From: CAIVPM01 sp049242885
GTDB lineage: Bacteria; Bacteroidota; Bacteroidia; Chitinophagales; Chitinophagaceae
NCBI GenBank assembly: GCA_049242885.1
Contig: JBMLOQ010000065.1
Span: forward strand, 1-6,447
Reading direction: 5' to 3'
DNA length: 6,447 bases
Position numbers and translations under genes: made by a program. Position 1 is the first letter of the stretch. Every line of letters begins with the position of its first letter. Below the pieces are notes generated by a model, which saw only the letters and a program-made list of their open reading frames with translations, was not told the origin of the DNA and ran no database searches. Positions 1 to 5,659 of the stretch are shown in pieces.

Positions 1-90
1 GCTGGAGCAGCTTTTTTCGCTGGAGCAGCTTTTTTTGCTGGAGCAGCTTTAGGAGCTGGAGCAGCTTTTTTTGCAGGTGCGGCTTTTTTT
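1..90 (-). repeat. 18-bp tandem repeat, five copies, inside the Ala/Lys/Pro-rich gene
   Basis: Five contiguous 18-bp units lie at 1-18, 19-36, 37-54, 55-72 and 73-90. Units 1, 2 and 4 are nearly identical (GCTGGAGCAGCTTTTTTY on the plus strand). Unit 3 ends in AGGA instead of a T run, and unit 5 has several substitutions. Each unit encodes one six-residue AAPAKK-type repeat. The array reaches the window edge and may continue. The divergent copy nearest the start codon suggests expansion from the distal side. Confidence 0.9.
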
Positions 91-104
91 GCAGCTTTTG
101 CCAT
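1..104 (-). CDS. Ala/Lys/Pro-rich basic protein, N-terminal part (histone H1-like tail), truncated by window edge
   Basis: The reading frame starts at the ATG complementary to 102-104 and is open to the left edge, so only 34 codons plus two bases are visible. The protein is made almost only of Ala, Lys and Pro, with a repeating six-residue unit of the type AAPAKK and one variant copy reading AAPAPK. Such segments resemble the disordered, DNA- or RNA-binding tails of histone H1-like proteins, of some bacterial HU or SWIB-domain proteins, and of extensions on other nucleic-acid-binding proteins. Nothing visible decides between these, because any folded domain lies outside the window. The start is supported by an A-rich leader and a plausible promoter at 139-169. 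The gene follows rpmA on the same strand after a 70-bp gap, so it may also receive read-through from the ribosomal genes. I am sure it is coding because the composition is ordered in this frame; its function is open. Confidence 0.75.
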   Translation of the reverse strand, partial: MAKAAKKAAPAKKAAPAPKAAPAKKAAPAKKAAP

Positions 105-138
105 GTTGTTTAATTTTTAATGGTTAGTAAATAGGCCA

Positions 139-169
139 CTAAAATAGAACACATTTTTGTACTAACAAA
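139..169 (-). promoter_or_regulatory. Candidate Bacteroidota-type promoter for the Ala/Lys/Pro-rich gene
   Basis: Read on the minus strand there is TTTG at 169-166, a 19-base spacer, then TATTTTAG at 146-139. The known Bacteroidota consensus is TTTG or TTG, about 19-21 bases, then TAnnTTTG. The -33 element and spacing fit, and the -7 element has one mismatch. The start point would fall near 132-135, giving a leader of about 30 bases before the ATG at 104. This would let the gene be expressed separately from rplU-rpmA. Confidence 0.4.
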
Positions 170-174
170 AAAAA

Positions 175-441
175 TTATTCTGCAACAGCAACAGCATTTA
201 CATGAACGATGCTTCTATCGTTCTTTCCTTTCTTAAATTCTACCAAACCGTCTGTTAATGCAAATAAGGTAAAATCTTTACCAACACCTACATTTTTACC
301 AGGATGATACTGAGTACCTCTTTGACGAATGATAATATTACCAGCAGTTGCAGGCTGACCTCCATAGATTTTTACACCTAATCTTTTGCTATTACTATCT
401 CTACCATTTTTTACTGAACCCTCACCTTTCTTGTGTGCCAT
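175..441 (-). CDS. rpmA: 50S ribosomal protein bL27
   Basis: This 88-residue protein is a full-length bL27, a component of the large ribosomal subunit whose N-terminus reaches toward the peptidyl transferase centre and contacts the tRNA ends. The typical features are present: the start MAHKKG, the segment GRDSNSKRLGVKIYGGQ at residues 13-29, the block IRQRGTQYHPG at 38-48, and the GVGKDFTLFAL segment at about 52-62. It starts directly with MAHKK, so it lacks the cleavable N-terminal extension found in Firmicutes L27. It lies 77 bp downstream of rplU on the same strand, the usual L21-L27 pairing, and is probably co-transcribed with it. The stop is followed on the minus strand by a run of eight T, but I see no convincing stem before it. 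The identification is secure. Confidence 0.98.
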   Translation of the reverse strand: MAHKKGEGSVKNGRDSNSKRLGVKIYGGQPATAGNIIIRQRGTQYHPGKNVGVGKDFTLFALTDGLVEFKKGKNDRSIVHVNAVAVAE

Positions 442-468
442 GGTTTATATCTTTTTATATTTTTTACA

Positions 469-498
469 GAAAATTATTTTGAAAATTATTTTTCAAAA
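469..498. repeat. 12-bp tandem duplication and AT-rich hairpin in the rplU-rpmA spacer
   Basis: GAAAATTATTTT occurs twice in direct succession at 469-480 and 481-492. Overlapping this, TTTTGAAAA at 477-485 and TTTTCAAAA at 490-498 form a perfect 9-bp inverted repeat with a 4-base loop. Because the stem is almost all A-T, its stability as RNA is modest. It lies between the two ribosomal protein genes and could affect mRNA processing or be merely AT-rich sequence. Confidence 0.55.
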
Positions 499-500
499 CA

Positions 501-521
501 TAAGATTTCTAAAAAATCTTA
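501..521 (-). promoter_or_regulatory. Small hairpin containing the rplU stop codon
   Basis: TAAGATTT at 501-508 and AAATCTTA at 514-521 are perfectly complementary, with a five-base loop. The rplU stop codon (complement of 519-521) is inside the stem. No clean T tract follows on the minus strand, so a full terminator is unlikely. It could partially attenuate transcription or mark a processing site between the bL21 and bL27 messages, but this is inference from complementarity only. Confidence 0.35.
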
Positions 522-821
522 AGCAATGCTCTCGATTTTCAATTGAGTATAATGCGTACGATGACCTTTCTTTTTACGGAAACCTTTACGACGTTTCATT
601 TTAAAAGCAATTACTTTATCGCCTTGTACTAAAGCGTTTGTAATTTCTGCATTTACAATTGCACTGATATTACTAAAAGTAACAATACCATTATTATCGG
701 TCATTAATACATCGCTAAAAGCAACTTTGTCGCCTGTATTACCTTCTATACGAGGCACATACAATTTATCTCCTGCTTTTACTTTAAACTGCTGACCAGC
801 TATTTTTACTACAGCTAACAT
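519..821 (-). CDS. rplU: 50S ribosomal protein bL21
   Basis: The product is a 100-residue bL21, a 23S rRNA-binding protein of the large subunit. The N-terminal strand reads MLAVVKIAGQQFKVKAGDKL, and the family's basic C-terminal block (KMKRRKGFRKKKGHRTHYT, residues 74-92) is intact. The frame is open further upstream, to 1022, but I chose the ATG at 821 because it begins exactly where the family homology begins and gives the usual length of about 100 residues. The longer start would also run through the promoter region and past the start of the divergent gene at 1017. A -7-type element lies about 20 bases upstream of the chosen start. It is the first gene of the rplU-rpmA pair. Confidence 0.98.
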   Translation of the reverse strand: MLAVVKIAGQQFKVKAGDKLYVPRIEGNTGDKVAFSDVLMTDNNGIVTFSNISAIVNAEITNALVQGDKVIAFKMKRRKGFRKKKGHRTHYTQLKIESIA

Positions 822-841
822 GTGAAAATTTTTTTGGACGG

Positions 842-873
842 CAAAAGTAAGGTTCTCTGCCCAAATTTTGAAA
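842..873 (-). promoter_or_regulatory. Candidate promoter for rplU-rpmA
   Basis: On the minus strand TACTTTTG at 849-842 matches the Bacteroidota -7 consensus TAnnTTTG exactly. Twenty bases upstream is TTTC at 873-870, a three-of-four match to the -33 element TTTG. The predicted start, around 833-837, leaves a leader of roughly 12-16 bases before the rplU ATG. The short leader leaves no room for an L21 leader RNA of the kind known in Firmicutes. Confidence 0.5.
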
Positions 874-986
874 GTTTTTTTATAGAAATTCATAAACAGT
901 AACAGTTTTAAAAGATTTTTAAGTGATAATGTTGAACTTTTTTCATTTTTCAAGTGATTTTTTCGAGCAAAAGTTAAACATTCCAC

Positions 987-1009
987 TATGTTTGGGAAAC
1001 TTAATTTTG
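987..1009 (+). promoter_or_regulatory. Two tandem -7 elements before the glycosylasparaginase gene
   Basis: TATGTTTG at 987-994 and TAATTTTG at 1002-1009 both match TAnnTTTG exactly and are 15 bases apart. The upstream copy would give a start near 999-1001 and a leader of about 16 bases. The downstream copy would start transcription at about 1013-1017, essentially on the ATG at 1017. Neither has a perfect -33 element. The nearest candidates are TTTC at 961-964 for the first copy (22-base spacer) and TTC at 981-983 for the second (18-base spacer). Confidence 0.5.
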
Positions 1010-1016
1010 TAGAATT

Positions 1017-2027
1017 ATGCAACGTCGAAATTTTATTTCCTTATCTACTATTGGATTGCTATCAATTCCAATGCAATCATTTAAGCCAAAAAAAGTTACA
1101 AAGCCATTAGTAATATCTACTTGGGATGCAGGCATTAATGCAAATAAAACAGCATGGGAAATTTTAAAATTAAATGGTAAAGCCTTGGATGCTGTAGAAA
1201 AAGGCGTAATGGTTACTGAGGATGAAATTAATTGCTGTGTGGGATTAGGTGCAAATCCTGATAGAGATGGTATAGTAACCCTTGATGCTAGTATAATGGA
1301 CGAAAATGGCAACTGTGGTGCTGTGGCATTTTTAGAAAGAATAAAACATCCTATTTGCGTTGCACGAAGAGTAATGGAAAAAAGCCCCCATGTTTTTTTA
1401 GTTGGTGATGGTGCCCAAAAATTTGCAATTAAAGAAGGATTTAAATTAGAGCCACAGGCACTTAGCGAAAAAGCCAAAAAATCTTACGAAAATTGGCTAA
1501 AAAAAAGCGAGTATAAACCTTTAATAAACAGAGAAAATATAGAAAACAAAAATATAGAACCACCAAAAAAACTAGAATCTGGCGAATTTAACCATGATAC
1601 TATTGGCATGCTTGCTTTAGATAATTATGGGAATTTAAGTGGTAGTTGCACCACTAGTGGACAAGGCTTTAAGATGAGAGGTAGGGTTGGTGACTCTCCA
1701 ATGATTGGTGCAGGATTATTTGTAGATAATGCAATAGGAGCTGCTGTAAGCACTGGCCAAGGTGAAGAAGTTATTAGAATAGCAGGTTGCCATCTTGTGG
1801 TAGAATTGATGAGACAAGGATTATCTCCTGAAAATGCATGTAAAAAAGCCATTGAAAGATTAATTAAAATGCGAGGAATTGAAAAACTTAAAGATTTACA
1901 AGTTTGCTTTATAGCAATAACAAAAAATGGAGAATATGGCAGTTATGCTTTACAAAAAGGATTTGAATTTGCAGTGCAATCAAACCAAATAAACAACCAA
2001 ATTTTTAAAAGCAAATTCTTAATTTAA
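1017..2027 (+). CDS. Glycosylasparaginase-type N4-(beta-N-acetylglucosaminyl)-L-asparaginase (Ntn hydrolase)
   Basis: This 336-residue protein belongs to the N-terminal nucleophile amidohydrolases, which are made as a precursor and cleave themselves. The characteristic HDTIGM motif is at 193-198, so autocleavage between Asp194 and Thr195 would free Thr195 as nucleophile. Spacing to the other active-site residues matches the well-studied Elizabethkingia (Flavobacterium) enzyme: Thr213, then Arg223 and Asp226 within GRVGDSP, with Trp36 in STWDAG. The known reaction of close relatives is hydrolysis of the GlcNAc-Asn link left after glycoprotein breakdown; some relatives act on beta-aspartyl peptides, so substrate is not certain. 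Residues 1-20 (MQRRNFISLSTIGLL and onward) look like an export signal with a twin-arginine motif but no clear AxA site, suggesting a periplasmic enzyme. A charged linker (about 150-190) precedes the cleavage point, as expected for the end of the alpha chain. The stop overlaps the cutC start by one base. Confidence 0.93.
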   Translation: MQRRNFISLSTIGLLSIPMQSFKPKKVTKPLVISTWDAGINANKTAWEILKLNGKALDAVEKGVMVTEDEINCCVGLGANPDRDGIVTLDASIMDENGNCGAVAFLERIKHPICVARRVMEKSPHVFLVGDGAQKFAIKEGFKLEPQALSEKAKKSYENWLKKSEYKPLINRENIENKNIEPPKKLESGEFNHDTIGMLALDNYGNLSGSCTTSGQGFKMRGRVGDSPMIGAGLFVDNAIGAAVSTGQGEEVIRIAGCHLVVELMRQGLSPENACKKAIERLIKMRGIEKLKDLQVCFIAITKNGEYGSYALQKGFEFAVQSNQINNQIFKSKFLI

Positions 2028-2713
2028 TGCTATTAGAAATTGCAGTATTTAACACTTATGATGCCCTTAATGCTGCCAATGCTGGTGCAAATAGGCTTGA
2101 AATATGTAGCAATTACGAAGCAGGTGGAATAACTTGTACACAAACAGATTTGGAAAAAATTAGAACGCTTACTCACATTCCTTTATTTGCTATAGTAAGA
2201 CCAAGAGGAGGAAATTTTATATATAACAAAGAAGAGTTTTTGCAAATGCAGCAAACTATTTTGCTGTGCAAAAAACTAGAATATAATGGTGTAGTTTTGG
2301 GTATTTTAAACGAAGATGATACCATAGATGTAGAACGAACTAAACAATTGGTTGAAATTGCAAACCCTTTACCAGTAACATTTCATAGAGCATTTGATAA
2401 AGTACCAAATTTTGAAATTGCATTAGATGCAGTTATAAAAACTGGGTGTAAAAGAATTTTAACCAGTGGCGGAAAAAGCACAGCTTACGAAGGAAAAGAA
2501 ACATTAAAACATTTGATAAAAAAAGCAAGCAGCAACATTATAATTATTCCTGGAGGAGGAATAAGAAACCATCATTTATTAGAGTTGGTACAGCAAACAA
2601 ATGCCACAGAATTTCATAGTGCTGCTATTACAAATGGCAATAATATATGTGCAAAAGAAATTGAGTTAATGCTCCAAACTTTAAGTAAACAAAAAAGCCC
2701 TCAACCTTGGTAA
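2027..2713 (+). CDS. cutC: CutC family protein (copper homeostasis protein CutC, TIM barrel)
   Basis: The 228-residue product carries the conserved CutC blocks in order: MLLEIAVF at 1-8, RLEICSNYEAGGIT at 23-36, VRPRGGNF at 57-64, ERTKQLVE at 103-110, PVTFHRAFD at 116-124, RILTSGG at 143-149, IPGGGIR at 174-180 and EFHSAA at 195-200. The fold is a TIM barrel. It was named from E. coli copper-tolerance work, and the human homologue binds Cu(I); a direct copper role in bacteria is disputed and no enzyme reaction is firmly assigned. Cys27 is in the conserved LEICS segment. There is no signal peptide, so it should be cytoplasmic. The protein is slightly short at the C-terminus compared with members of about 240-250 residues. 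Its ATG overlaps the stop of the preceding glycosylasparaginase gene (TAATG), which implies co-transcription and translational coupling. The last codons form one arm of the terminator. Confidence 0.95.
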   Translation: MLLEIAVFNTYDALNAANAGANRLEICSNYEAGGITCTQTDLEKIRTLTHIPLFAIVRPRGGNFIYNKEEFLQMQQTILLCKKLEYNGVVLGILNEDDTIDVERTKQLVEIANPLPVTFHRAFDKVPNFEIALDAVIKTGCKRILTSGGKSTAYEGKETLKHLIKKASSNIIIIPGGGIRNHHLLELVQQTNATEFHSAAITNGNNICAKEIELMLQTLSKQKSPQPW

Positions 2714-2729
2714 GTTGAGAGCCTTTTTT
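2691..2729. terminator. Bidirectional hairpin terminator between convergent cutC and htpG
   Basis: Arms 2697-2705 (GCCCTCAAC) and 2714-2722 (GTTGAGAGC) pair over nine positions with one C-A mismatch, around an 8-base loop at 2706-2713. A run of six A precedes the left arm and a run of six T follows at 2724-2729, so the structure can terminate transcription in both directions. It serves cutC on the plus strand and htpG, whose stop is at 2749, on the minus strand. The left arm is inside the cutC reading frame and the cutC stop codon lies in the loop. Confidence 0.85.
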
Positions 2730-2748
2730 ATACAAATCAAATTAAAAT

Positions 2749-4596
2749 TTAGTTCATCATTTCTACACTTCTATTAATAAAATTGGTGAGGTCGCTACCT
2801 TTTAATAATCCTTGAGATAGTAATGCTAAATCGGCTAAGTTTCTTACTTGTTTTTGTTGTTTTTCAACATCTGTTTCTTTCAATAAATTTTGATAAATTG
2901 GATGATTGCCATTTACAGTAAGGGTAACTTCATCTGGCATCTGACCATAAAAATTCATCATACCGCCACCGCCAATTGCAGCCATATCTTTCATTCTACG
3001 CATAAATTCTGAACGAGTAGCTACAACTGGTGCTGTTTCTTTACTTAATCCTTTTACATCAACAGTTACTGTAATGTCACTTGGTTTCACTTCAAATAAT
3101 GCTTTTAATGTATCAGTTTCTTCTTTACTTAAAACACTTTCAGCAGCCTCTTGTTTATCAATTAAATTGTCAACTATATCGGCATCTACTCTTACAAAAC
3201 TGGTATTTTCCCATTTCATTTCAATGTTTTGTATAAAACTTGCATCAACTATAGTTTCCATTTTTACCACTGTATATCCTTTTGCAATGGCTGCTTGTAC
3301 ATAAGCATCTTGCTGAATTGGATTAGTAGTGTAAAGAATAACATGTTTACCCTCCTTATTTTTTTGTAAACTTTCTGTTGCTGCTTTATACTCTTCTTGA
3401 GTATGAAATTTGCCTGTTGTATCTTCAAACAACATAAACTTGTTTGCTTTCTCTGCAAACTTGTCGTCTGTCATCATACCATATTTAACAAATAAACCAA
3501 GACTTTCCCATTTTGACTCAAACTCGGTTCTTTCTTTATTAAAAATTTCTTCTAATTTATCAGCAACTTTTTTAGTGATGTAAGTGTTAATTTTTTTAAC
3601 ATTTGGATCGCCTTGTAAATAGCTTCTACTAACGTTTAAAGGAATATCTGGGCTATCTATTACACCTTGTAGTAACATTAAAAATTCTGGAACAATTTCT
3701 TTTACTTCGTCGGTTACAAAAACTTGATTGCAGTACAACTGAATTTTATCTTTTTGAATTTCATAACTCTGTTTAATTTTAGGGAAGTATAAAATACCAG
3801 TTAAATTAAATGGATAATCTACATTTAAATGAATCCAAAACAAAGGTGTTTCGTTAAATGGATAAAGTTCTCTATAAAAATTTTCGTAATCTTCTTTGGT
3901 TAATTCACTTGGTTTTTTTACCCAAATTGGATTTGTATTGTTTATAGATTTTTCCTCAGTTTTGTCTTCCTCCTTAACTTCTTCGTTAGCATCTTTAAAG
4001 TATATTGGAATTGGTAAAAACTTACAGAACTTAGTTAAAATTTCTTTCAGTTTGTAAGGCTCTAAAAAATCTTTACTTTCTTCATTTATATGTAAAACAA
4101 TTTTGGTTCCTCTTTCTTTTTTTTCTACTTCATATAATTCAAATTCTGGGCTTCCATCACAACTCCAATAAACTGTAGGAGACTCTAAATTATGGCTTTG
4201 AGATATTACTTCTACTTTGCTAGAAACCATAAATGCACTGTAAAATCCAAGTCCAAAATGGCCAATTATACTGGCATCTTTATACTTGCTTAAAAACTCT
4301 TCGGCACCGCTAAAAGCTACTTGATTAAGGTATTTATCTACTTCCTCTTTACTCATTCCCACCCCTCTATCTTCAATAGTAATGGTTTTTTCTTTGGCAT
4401 CAACTGTTACATCGATTCTCAAATCACCCAACTCTCCTTTAGCTTCACCAAGGCTACTTAGTGTTTTTAATTTTTGAGTAGCATCGGTAGCATTACTAAT
4501 TAATTCTCTTAAAAAAATATCTTGCTCGTTGTATAAAAATTTTTTAATGATTGGAAAAATATTTTCCGTTTGTACCCTTATTTGTCCTTTTTGCAT
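2749..4596 (-). CDS. htpG: Molecular chaperone HtpG (bacterial Hsp90)
   Basis: This 615-residue protein is a full-length bacterial Hsp90, a cytosolic dimeric ATPase chaperone that acts on partly folded clients, often with DnaK. The GHKL ATPase domain is intact: RELISNATDA at 30-39 (Glu31 corresponds to the catalytic Glu, Asn35 to the Mg-binding Asn), DRGVGM at 76-81 (adenine-contacting Asp76), and the lid glycine motif GHFGLGFYSAF at 112-122. A short acidic linker follows (about 202-222, rich in E and K). The middle domain holds the DSPDIPLNVSRSYLQ segment with the ATPase-activating Arg324. The C-terminal dimerisation domain ends in VEMMN and lacks the eukaryotic MEEVD tail, as expected. The ATG at 4596 begins with the usual MQKGQIRVQTEN. 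The gene is flanked by hairpin terminators on both sides and looks monocistronic. I see no CIRCE operator upstream. Confidence 0.98.
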   Translation of the reverse strand: MQKGQIRVQTENIFPIIKKFLYNEQDIFLRELISNATDATQKLKTLSSLGEAKGELGDLRIDVTVDAKEKTITIEDRGVGMSKEEVDKYLNQVAFSGAEEFLSKYKDASIIGHFGLGFYSAFMVSSKVEVISQSHNLESPTVYWSCDGSPEFELYEVEKKERGTKIVLHINEESKDFLEPYKLKEILTKFCKFLPIPIYFKDANEEVKEEDKTEEKSINNTNPIWVKKPSELTKEDYENFYRELYPFNETPLFWIHLNVDYPFNLTGILYFPKIKQSYEIQKDKIQLYCNQVFVTDEVKEIVPEFLMLLQGVIDSPDIPLNVSRSYLQGDPNVKKINTYITKKVADKLEEIFNKERTEFESKWESLGLFVKYGMMTDDKFAEKANKFMLFEDTTGKFHTQEEYKAATESLQKNKEGKHVILYTTNPIQQDAYVQAAIAKGYTVVKMETIVDASFIQNIEMKWENTSFVRVDADIVDNLIDKQEAAESVLSKEETDTLKALFEVKPSDITVTVDVKGLSKETAPVVATRSEFMRRMKDMAAIGGGGMMNFYGQMPDEVTLTVNGNHPIYQNLLKETDVEKQQKQVRNLADLALLSQGLLKGSDLTNFINRSVEMMN

Positions 4597-4627
4597 AATG
4601 TAATTTATTTTCTAAATTGGCTACCAT

Positions 4628-4661
4628 CAATAATAAAACCAAATAAAAAGCTACAGCCAAA
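4628..4661 (-). promoter_or_regulatory. Weak candidate promoter for htpG
   Basis: A terminator ends the upstream gene, so htpG needs a start within about 4597-4665. The best match on the minus strand is TATTATTG at 4635-4628, one mismatch from TAnnTTTG. TTTG at 4661-4658 lies 22 bases upstream, inside the loop of that terminator. The predicted leader would be about 25 bases. Spacing and match are imperfect, so this is only the best available candidate. No heat-shock operator is visible. Confidence 0.25.
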
Positions 4662-4683
4662 TTTGCAGACTGTAGCTTTTTAT
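4643..4683 (-). terminator. Strong hairpin terminator after the beta-barrel gene, upstream of htpG
   Basis: The arms 4643-4656 and 4670-4683 are perfectly complementary over 14 bp around a 13-base loop at 4657-4669; the core is AGCTACAG pairing with CTGTAGCT. Five A at 4645-4649 become a T run at the end of the hairpin when read on the minus strand, and T follows the right arm on the plus strand, so it is symmetric. It lies about 50 bp downstream of the stop of the gene at 4732 and closes the tcdA-plus-barrel transcription unit before htpG. Confidence 0.85.
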
Positions 4684-4731
4684 AATTTTGTATTATGAAA
4701 TTTTGTCTATTTTTTAAAATAGAAGGCAGTT

Positions 4732-5592
4732 TTACCTAGTCAACTCAGGACGAGTTGCAGTATTATATCTCACAAATTTTATACCTAAATTGATTTGAAA
4801 AACACCTATTTGCATATTGGGATTGAACTTAAAATCATCATCAATTCTAAATTTTTCGTCGCCAATGGTGTTATTTAAACCTCCTTTAACAAATAAAAAC
4901 GAACCCATGTTTCTTTTTGAGCTTGGATTAAGTTTTAAATCCATACCCAAACCTATTTGATAGGTAACTTTCAAGGATCTAGATCGTACAAACTTTGGAC
5001 TACTTATATAATTAGTAATATTAGTGCCTCCAGCATTTACTACTTGTGTATTTTCCAAATCCATTGTAGAAGCCCTCAACCCAATTCCCAAATAAGGATA
5101 TACAGTAAAATTTGGATTATTTACAATAGCATAACCAACATTAGTTTGCAAAAAATCTACCGAACTCATGCTTATTTTTTGATTAGTGCTACTTTTATTA
5201 GCAGATTTAAAAAAACTAAAATTTATAAAGTTGACATCAACTAAAATATTATCGTGTTTATAGTTTCCTAAAAATCCAATTCCTATGTTATAGTTATTAA
5301 ACTGACTAAAACCATTTGCTGCTATACTAGCATTTAAACTGTTAACGTTTACACTATTATAATTTACAACAAAGCCAACTCCATTGTAATTATTTTTCCT
5401 TTTGTTATAAGCAATTAGTTTACTTTTTGCTTCTTTAAACTCAGCAGTTTCCTCTGTTTGTTTAATACCATCTTGATACAACTTATAAATTTTATATTCG
5501 TAATCGAATGTAGTATCTGCCACTTTATTTTGGGCAAACACTGAAAATGGCATAACCAATAAAATAGATAACAATAATTTAGTAGCGTTCAT
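4732..5592 (-). CDS. Unassigned outer-membrane beta-barrel protein with signal peptide
   Basis: The 286-residue product starts MNATKLLLSILLVMPFSVFA, a typical Sec signal peptide likely cut between Ala20 and Gln21. A charged, probably helical segment of about 45 residues follows. From residue 71 on there are about eight stretches of alternating polar and hydrophobic residues, at roughly 71-83, 101-111, 116-128, 143-157, 162-177, 206-221, 230-243 and 260-276. This fits a small eight-stranded barrel of the broad PorT/OmpA-like outer-membrane class. The last strand is followed by a ten-residue tail (NTATRPELTR) rather than ending on an aromatic residue. I chose the ATG at 5592 because it begins the signal peptide; the upstream GTG at 5676 would put 28 charged residues in front of it and overlap tcdA. 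The gene starts 67 bp after the tcdA stop with no clear promoter, so read-through is likely. I do not recognise a specific function. Confidence 0.82.
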   Translation of the reverse strand: MNATKLLLSILLVMPFSVFAQNKVADTTFDYEYKIYKLYQDGIKQTEETAEFKEAKSKLIAYNKRKNNYNGVGFVVNYNSVNVNSLNASIAANGFSQFNNYNIGIGFLGNYKHDNILVDVNFINFSFFKSANKSSTNQKISMSSVDFLQTNVGYAIVNNPNFTVYPYLGIGLRASTMDLENTQVVNAGGTNITNYISSPKFVRSRSLKVTYQIGLGMDLKLNPSSKRNMGSFLFVKGGLNNTIGDEKFRIDDDFKFNPNMQIGVFQINLGIKFVRYNTATRPELTR

Positions 5593-5659
5593 AGACTTTT
5601 TTATTTTTATAACAAATTTTGGAACTATTTTGTTTTTAATATCAATACTTTTTTGAAGA

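Noticed and set aside
1..90. Short repeats considered as a CRISPR-like array
   Set aside because: The units are contiguous 18-mers without spacers and keep a reading frame encoding AAPAKK repeats, so they are coding tandem repeats.
123..166. Inverted repeat GTTAGTA / TACTAAC before the Ala/Lys/Pro-rich gene, considered as terminator
   Set aside because: The stem is only 7 bp with a 30-base loop, and the T run precedes rather than follows it on the minus strand, so it does not fit an intrinsic terminator.
386..604. Plus-strand open frame opposite the rpmA and rplU ends
   Set aside because: It spans the ends of two certain ribosomal protein genes and the AT-rich spacer; the translation is low-complexity Phe/Leu/Ile, typical of an antisense shadow.
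822..1022. N-terminal extension of bL21 by 67 residues
   Set aside because: The family begins at MLAVVKIAGQQF. The extension passes through a promoter-like element and the divergent gene start and shows no homology to bL21.
1001..1477. Minus-strand open frame of 158 codons opposite the glycosylasparaginase
   Set aside because: The opposite strand encodes a protein with a full set of conserved catalytic motifs. The antisense frame has no recognisable features and crosses the promoter and start of the real gene.
3074..3304. Antisense open frames within htpG, including 3264-3458 in another minus-strand frame
   Set aside because: They lie entirely inside an intact 615-residue Hsp90 gene and have no own start signals or recognisable motifs.
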